64,000 nucleotides of DNA from an uncultured Lachnospiraceae bacterium. Its GTDB lineage: Bacteria > Bacillota > Clostridia > Lachnospirales > Lachnospiraceae. The DNA is taken from contig CACYMJ010000005.1 in the NCBI GenBank assembly GCA_902775485.1, positions 1 through 64,000 on the forward strand, in the 5' to 3' direction. Below the pieces are notes generated by a model that was given only the letters and a program-made list of their open reading frames with translations, made no database searches and was not told where the DNA came from. Of the stretch, positions 59,047 to 64,000 are shown piece after piece. Position 1 is the first letter of the stretch. Every line of letters starts with the position of its first letter. Both the position numbers and the translations under genes were made by a program.

Positions 59047-59887
59047 GATTAAGCGTTCAATACACAGGATCATTGAGATAGGATATGTCGGGGATCTTCC
59101 GAGCCGTGCGTTTGACATGGTCATCGCAGCCGCGATCATATTAAACCTGTTCATAATATTTTTTGAGACATTTGATGAATCCGTACCCTATGCCGGGCTT
59201 CTTTCGCAGCTGGAGTTTGCCACCGTACTGATATTTACCGTTGAGTACGCTCTTCGCATATTCGTGGCGGACATATCATATCCCTCAAAAAAGACCTATA
59301 TCGGTGCGGTCGTTGCATTTGTGTTTTCGCTTTACGGGATCATAGACCTGCTCTCTTTTCTGCCGTATTGGCTGGCAGCATTTTTCCCTGCGGCCGCCAT
59401 ACCTTCCGGAGCCGTTGCTTTCAGGATGCTCAGGGTTGTCAGGATATTGCGGCTGTTTCGTATCAACCGCTACTATGATTCGTTCAATGTCATAACGGAA
59501 GTACTCAAAGAGACGAAAAATCAGATATTATCGGCTCTCTTTATAATAGTTATGCTGATGCTCGGCTCATCGGTGATCATGTATAATCTCGAGCACGACG
59601 TCCAGCCGGATGTGTTCAGGAATGCTTTTTCCGGGATATGGTGGGCAGTCTCCGCACTGCTGACCGTGGGCTACGGGGATATTTATCCCGTAACGGCGGC
59701 AGGCCGTCTTGTGGGCATAGTGATAGCTTTTCTGGGAGTCGGTACCGTTGCTATCCCTACCGGTATCATAAGCGCTGGATTTGTACAGCATTACGCCAGG
59801 CTGCAGAATCTTCCGTCAGGTACAGAAGACGGCCCGGGAGAAAAGAAGCTGACGAATGAGACGGAAAAACCGTTTAAGGAGCAGTGA
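58982..59887 (+). CDS. voltage-gated potassium channel (six-helix)
   Basis: Up to 301 residues. S1-S4 with the voltage-sensor arginines in S4 (RMLRVVRILRLFRINR), S5, pore loop with filter TVGYGD (from residue 228) and S6, then a hydrophilic tail with no ligand-binding domain. ATG 58982 overlaps the ABC gene by 65 bp and has GGGGA upstream. TTG 59039, with AGGGG before it, is an alternative that nearly removes the overlap and drops 19 non-conserved residues. Potassium flux across the cytoplasmic membrane. Confidence 0.8.
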   Translation: MNSSPQRASITDSIQGLSNLNKIKRSIHRIIEIGYVGDLPSRAFDMVIAAAIILNLFIIFFETFDESVPYAGLLSQLEFATVLIFTVEYALRIFVADISYPSKKTYIGAVVAFVFSLYGIIDLLSFLPYWLAAFFPAAAIPSGAVAFRMLRVVRILRLFRINRYYDSFNVITEVLKETKNQILSALFIIVMLMLGSSVIMYNLEHDVQPDVFRNAFSGIWWAVSALLTVGYGDIYPVTAAGRLVGIVIAFLGVGTVAIPTGIISAGFVQHYARLQNLPSGTEDGPGEKKLTNETEKPFKEQ

Positions 59888-62656
59888 ATGAACAACAGTA
59901 AGGCCAGTATTATTCAAAAAGCCATATTGATCATTGTGCCGGCTTTTTACATATCGGCAGTGATATACATGTGCGTTTTCATATCGAGCGGCAAGGCACC
60001 GCTTATCCCTTATGACAGCGTTCAGGTGATAAACGAATGGACATATACGGATCAGCTGACGGGACCGGAAGATATCAAAAGTCCCGCAAGAGTTGAGACG
60101 GATGGAAGGGATGTTTTCGTTTACGAGGCCGATCTTCCCGCAAGACTTCCCGACGGCTGTGTCGTCGCGTTCCTTAACAGAATGGATCTTAAGGTTGAGG
60201 TTGGCGACCGCGTCGTCCGCGAGTGGAAAAGGTCCGAAACGCCGGTCCTCGGTGGGGTGAGCAAGAACTCCTATTTCATAATCCCGATCAATGAAGATGA
60301 TGCCGGTGCGCGCCTTAGGATAACATATTCCGGAGATGGCTACGGCGGCAAGATGTTTAATGCCTTTGTGGGCAATAAATACGAGATCACCCGCTACCTT
60401 GAGACAAAGAGCGGGGCGGTACAGTTTGCGCTCTCATTTGCGCTGCTTGTCTGTTCGCTTGCGATAATAATAGCCGGCATCATACTCTCGCTCCTATATA
60501 AACAGAATATAAAGCTTATCCTGATATCCCTGGGGATATTTCTGGTATCCGACTGGATGGTCGTGGATTCGTTCGTATTCCAGTTTGTATTCAGGACACA
60601 GTTTATAGACGGGCTGATGTCATATATCACTACGCTTTGTATCATCTTCCCGTTCCTGGCATACCTTGATGCGATACAGGATCACAGATACAGTAAATGG
60701 TATGCGGCATTAAGTGCGACAGAGCTGGTGAATCTGCTGCTTTTTGTGGTGCTTCATATGACACATGTGATGCCGTTTTCCAGATCGCTCCCGTATCTTG
60801 ATGCGGTGATAGGTATCGGTATCATCGGAGCATTTATCATTACCATTGTTGATGTCAAAAGGGGATACTCGGGCAGTTACAGGTTTGTGGCATACGGTTT
60901 TCTCATATTCATGATCATGAGCATCGTGGAGATCATACTGATCAACACAGTCGTTGAACGCGTAGAGGGCGGTGTCATGATCGCCGGATTGTATATCCTG
61001 TTCGCGTTTGCTATCGTCCACCAGATAATGGAGATCAGGAGGATAGCCGTGGAAAGGGATACGGCAACCGAGATGGGTATTGCCAAGACAAGATTTTTAG
61101 CGAGCATGTCGCATGAGATAAGGACACCGATCAATTCCATCCTCGGCATGAACGAGATGATCCTGAAGGAGAGCAGGAATCCGGATATAATCAATTACGC
61201 GAACATCATAAATGAATCCGGAACGATGCTGCTGTCGCTGATAAACGATATACTCGATGTATCAAAGATAGAAAGCGATATGGAAGAGATCGTATGCAAT
61301 GACTACGATCCCGGAAAGATGTTTGACAATGCCGCCGAGATGCTCCACACGCAGGCAAAGAAGAAGGGTATCGCCGTTAAGATCGGCAAACCGCAAAATC
61401 TCCCGGCGATGCTAAGCGGTGATGAAAAGAGGATATCGCAGATATTGACAAATCTTCTGACAAATGCCGTAAAGTACACCGAGGAGGGTCAGATAACATT
61501 TACCGGAGAATGTTTTGCAGGTGAAAACGGATACGATCTTTCGTTTTATGTCAGCGATACCGGGATCGGTATCAAGCCTGAGGATGTAGAGAGCATATTC
61601 GATCCGTTCCACCGTCTGGACCTGAAGAAAAATCAGAGCGTCCAGGGAACCGGCCTGGGTCTTTCCATAGTAAAGTCGCTTGTGGAAAAGATGAACGGCG
61701 AGATAAAGGTTGACAGCGTATACGGTAAGGGAAGTACGTTTTCCGTCAGGATACCCCAGCATAGGTGCGCCGAAAGGGAAGTCGAGAAATACAATTCCGG
61801 TGTTCTCGGAGAAGAGGATGATCTGGCCGGAATAGACGAGAACTATATTGCGCCTGAGGCCAGGATACTTGAGGTTGATGACAACCTTTCGAACCAGATC
61901 GTTGTCAGGGAGTTTTTGAAGGGGACCGGTGCACAGATCGATATTGTGTCGGGAGGAAAGGAAGCACTCAGACTCTGCCGGATCAACAAATACGATCTGA
62001 TACTTATGGATCATATGATGCCCAGCCCCGACGGCATAGAGACCATGCATATGATCAAAAGCGAGGCAGGCAGTCTTAATGCCTCCACTCCGGAAGTAGT
62101 GCTTACCGCGAATGCCCTTGCAGGCAGCAGATCGGAATATGAGGCACAGGGATTTGATAACTATCTGAGCAAACCCGTCGAATCAAAGAAACTTTTGAGG
62201 ATGGTCAGGAAGTATCTTCCGGAAGAAAAGGTATTCTACAAACCCAAGCCCAGAAAGTCCGCATCGCAGGAGCGTGGGCATGAAATGGCGGATGGGCCTG
62301 TTGATTTCGATGCACTGCTTGCAAGATTTGACAACAAGGAGGAAACGGTCAGAATGATTCTGACCGAGGTTGTCAAGGAGGGCGAGCGTAAGATACCGCT
62401 TCTTCGTGAACTTGTCGATGGCGGCGATATAAAGAGATATGCGGTGGAAGCTCACGGAATAAAGGGTTCGATGTCCAATTCATGCATCACCGCGCTTTCC
62501 CAGACGGCCAAATCTCATGAACTTGCGGCCAAGGAAGGGAACACCGATTTTATCAACAACAATGTCGATGCGTTCCTGAAAGAGTACCGGGACGTGCTTG
62601 AGTATATAAAGGAATACCTTAAGAGGTTTGAAAATGAAGAAAATAGTCATAATTGA
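59888..62656 (+). CDS. membrane hybrid histidine kinase with HPt
   Basis: 922 residues. A signal-anchor helix (about 10-33), an extracellular beta domain (about 35-170), seven membrane helices (about 175-385), HisKA with His409 (SMSHEIRTP), ATPase with NLLTNAVKYT, DTGIGI and GTGLGLS, receiver with Asp708 (LMDHMMPSPDG) and C-terminal HPt with His856 (EAHGIKGSM). The outside-plus-7TM arrangement resembles 7TMR sensors, but the extracellular part is not one I can name. Starts 1 nt after the channel stop and overlaps the HD-GYP gene by 23 bp, so channel, kinase and HD-GYP protein form one operon. Confidence 0.8.
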   Translation: MNNSKASIIQKAILIIVPAFYISAVIYMCVFISSGKAPLIPYDSVQVINEWTYTDQLTGPEDIKSPARVETDGRDVFVYEADLPARLPDGCVVAFLNRMDLKVEVGDRVVREWKRSETPVLGGVSKNSYFIIPINEDDAGARLRITYSGDGYGGKMFNAFVGNKYEITRYLETKSGAVQFALSFALLVCSLAIIIAGIILSLLYKQNIKLILISLGIFLVSDWMVVDSFVFQFVFRTQFIDGLMSYITTLCIIFPFLAYLDAIQDHRYSKWYAALSATELVNLLLFVVLHMTHVMPFSRSLPYLDAVIGIGIIGAFIITIVDVKRGYSGSYRFVAYGFLIFMIMSIVEIILINTVVERVEGGVMIAGLYILFAFAIVHQIMEIRRIAVERDTATEMGIAKTRFLASMSHEIRTPINSILGMNEMILKESRNPDIINYANIINESGTMLLSLINDILDVSKIESDMEEIVCNDYDPGKMFDNAAEMLHTQAKKKGIAVKIGKPQNLPAMLSGDEKRISQILTNLLTNAVKYTEEGQITFTGECFAGENGYDLSFYVSDTGIGIKPEDVESIFDPFHRLDLKKNQSVQGTGLGLSIVKSLVEKMNGEIKVDSVYGKGSTFSVRIPQHRCAEREVEKYNSGVLGEEDDLAGIDENYIAPEARILEVDDNLSNQIVVREFLKGTGAQIDIVSGGKEALRLCRINKYDLILMDHMMPSPDGIETMHMIKSEAGSLNASTPEVVLTANALAGSRSEYEAQGFDNYLSKPVESKKLLRMVRKYLPEEKVFYKPKPRKSASQERGHEMADGPVDFDALLARFDNKEETVRMILTEVVKEGERKIPLLRELVDGGDIKRYAVEAHGIKGSMSNSCITALSQTAKSHELAAKEGNTDFINNNVDAFLKEYRDVLEYIKEYLKRFENEENSHN

Positions 62657-63893
62657 CGGCAATTCCGATGATGAATCCCGGGTAAAAAAAGATCTGGGCG
62701 ATAAGTATGAGGTTTCATCCCTCTCGTCTTTTGAGATCAACAATATGGCCCTGTCCACGGTCATCACGATCGCCAATACGCTTGATTCCTGCGATACATA
62801 TTCGGGGGGAAGATCTCTTCGCGTAGCCGTTATTGCGAGAAATATCGCAGAAAATCTCGGCTGGGACGAGAAGGCCTGTCAGAATGTTTATTTTGCGGCA
62901 CTGCTTCACGACATCGGTATGATAACCGTCCCGGAATCGATAGTTCATAAGCCCGGGATACTTACCGAGCTCGAATATGATGCCGTCAAGTTCCATCCCA
63001 GAAAAAGTGCGGAGATGCTCAGGAACATTACGGTGCTCGAACATCTTGATGATGTGGCACTTTATCATCATGAAAGATGGGACGGTACAGGATATCCCGA
63101 GGGGCTTTCCGGAGACGATATCCCGGAATTTGCCCGTGTCGTAGCGATAGCCGATGCGTATAACGCCATGAATTCCGACAGGATATACCGTTCGCGTCTG
63201 TCGACGGATAAGATAATATCGGAGTTTTTAAGAGGCAGGGGCACACAGTTCGATCCGGACATGACAGATGTATTTGTCTTCATGTTAAAGGACGGATACA
63301 GCATAGACGATTCGATAGAACAGAGCAGGGCTGCCAGTGAGCGTGCCGCCGAGGACGGAGGAAGAAAGACCATATTTGCCCCGGCCGGCGACAAGGATGA
63401 GAGCGAAGAGGAACTGGATGCTCTTACGGGGCTGTTTTCCAGATCGTATCTTAATACCAGGGTCGGCAAAAAGATAACCGAGGAACGGTCGGGAGCTCTG
63501 ATGCTCATTGACATAACGGGCTTTGAAGCGGTCAGGGAGAAGTTCGGCCAGGCCGGATGCGAAGACCTTGTGCAGAGATTTTCCGCAAGGTTCAGATCCT
63601 TCTTCCGTGAAGCTGATGTTGTCTGTGCTATCGGCGATGACAAGTTTGCGGTATTTGTAAGCGGAGAGTCCGGAAAGAGCGTTATAGAGAAAAAAGCCCG
63701 GCTCATCTCGAAGATGATGGAAACATATGATGATTTCGAGAAATACAGGAATACAGCGGGAATACGCATAGGAATAGCCATGTGTCAGGAGGACGGTGTC
63801 ACGTTTGAGGAACTCTACGGGGCGGCGTCTGCGGCACTTAACGAAGCAAGGCATGATGCGGAAAATACATACAGATTCAGGCAGGAGGGATAA
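62634..63893 (+). CDS. HD-GYP protein with degenerate GGDEF domain
   Basis: 419 residues; ATG 62634 after AAGAGG, inside the end of the kinase gene. Residues about 1-40 look like a remnant receiver start (KKIVIIDGNSDD). HD-GYP domain: H92-D93-I-G-M, where M replaces the usual Lys of HDxGK, and HHERWDGTGYPEG (145-157) intact. Then a GGDEF-like domain with LTGLFSRSYLNTR but the loop is GDDKF (334-338), so cyclase activity is unlikely. Probably a c-di-GMP phosphodiesterase, perhaps with a GTP-sensing domain. Stands next to a phosphorelay kinase, but has no full receiver domain. Confidence 0.75.
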   Translation: MKKIVIIDGNSDDESRVKKDLGDKYEVSSLSSFEINNMALSTVITIANTLDSCDTYSGGRSLRVAVIARNIAENLGWDEKACQNVYFAALLHDIGMITVPESIVHKPGILTELEYDAVKFHPRKSAEMLRNITVLEHLDDVALYHHERWDGTGYPEGLSGDDIPEFARVVAIADAYNAMNSDRIYRSRLSTDKIISEFLRGRGTQFDPDMTDVFVFMLKDGYSIDDSIEQSRAASERAAEDGGRKTIFAPAGDKDESEEELDALTGLFSRSYLNTRVGKKITEERSGALMLIDITGFEAVREKFGQAGCEDLVQRFSARFRSFFREADVVCAIGDDKFAVFVSGESGKSVIEKKARLISKMMETYDDFEKYRNTAGIRIGIAMCQEDGVTFEELYGAASAALNEARHDAENTYRFRQEG

Positions 63894-63894
63894 G

Positions 63895-64000
63895 ATGAAG
63901 ATTGCTGTAGCGGGTACCGGATATGTCGGAATGTCCATAGCGGTACTGTTATCGGGAAAAAATCAGGTGGTGGCGATAGACGTTGTAAGTGAAAAGGTCG
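63895..64000 (+). CDS. UDP-glucose/GDP-mannose dehydrogenase family, N-terminus (cut by window end)
   Basis: Only 35 codons are visible: MKIAVAGTGYVGMSIAVLL, the Rossmann NAD-binding start (GxGYVG) of UDP-glucose 6-dehydrogenase-type enzymes, followed by NQVVAIDVVSEKV. AGGAGG precedes ATG 63895, 1 nt after the HD-GYP stop. It would make a nucleotide-sugar acid for surface polysaccharide; exact substrate unresolved. Confidence 0.8.
   Translation, partial: MKIAVAGTGYVGMSIAVLLSGKNQVVAIDVVSEKV

Overview
The window looks like chromosome of a motile, anaerobic member of the Lachnospiraceae (Clostridia), plausibly close to Butyrivibrio. This rests on the gene families DUF4250, DUF4364, DUF6062, DUF4153 and DUF4325, Gram-positive type ribosome binding sites (AGGAGG), several GTG and TTG starts, flagellins, many c-di-GMP proteins and an intracellular GH2 beta-mannosidase. 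The genus is inference. I saw no tRNA, rRNA, CRISPR array, insertion sequence or phage gene.

Region 1 (about 0.1-14.7 kb) is a tandem locus of very large, Ala/Glu-rich coiled-coil surface proteins (starts 1888, 4552, 7144, 12208). Each has a signal peptide, long heptad-type helices, an Ala/Gly/Pro/Asp-rich linker and the same kind of C-terminus: a PLA motif, a Trp-rich membrane helix and a basic tail, without LPXTG. Three of the four share a conserved central domain and an N-terminus containing KNDKVI. These three have sigma-28-like promoters (TAAG-N14/15-G(C/A/T)CGATAT), whereas the 1383-residue protein has a near-perfect sigma-A promoter. A 39-residue protein that is little more than the anchor (226-345) and a truncated copy (370-612) lie upstream. 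Small hypothetical genes and a PilZ protein sit among them.

Region 2 (14.9-22.5 kb) is ordinary housekeeping and signalling: an internally deleted Rpn-family protein, a membrane diguanylate cyclase, an inositol-phosphatase family enzyme, an Fe-S aldo/keto reductase, an L,D-transpeptidase, a NAD(P)HX repair enzyme and a DUF4325 protein.

Region 3 (22.6-37.1 kb) opens with an overlapping MMPL exporter and GLUG-repeat surface protein pair. A flagellar block follows: a zinc-ribbon protein, a flagellin carrying a metallopeptidase domain (flagellinolysin type, HEMTH plus a downstream Glu), and a second flagellin with a TTG start. Both flagellar transcripts begin at a sigma-28-like -10 element and carry, about 25 nt into the leader, a small hairpin with GGA in a 6-nt loop, as CsrA sites do. 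A TetR regulator, a DUF6062 protein and a hybrid histidine kinase come next.

Region 4 (37-55 kb) holds an RsmF-type methyltransferase, a uracil permease, a membrane TIR/beta-propeller protein, a DHH phosphoesterase, beta-mannosidase with DUF4250, a divergent DUF4364/Rho pair, a DUF4153 membrane protein, an HD-GYP protein with an extracellular carbohydrate-binding-like domain, and the translation cluster rpmE-DUF1385-prmC-prfA.

Region 5 (55.3 kb to the end) is a tightly packed run of two half ABC exporters with an asymmetric catalytic site, a voltage-gated K+ channel, a hybrid histidine kinase with HPt, an HD-GYP protein with a degenerate GGDEF domain, and the start of a UDP-sugar dehydrogenase.
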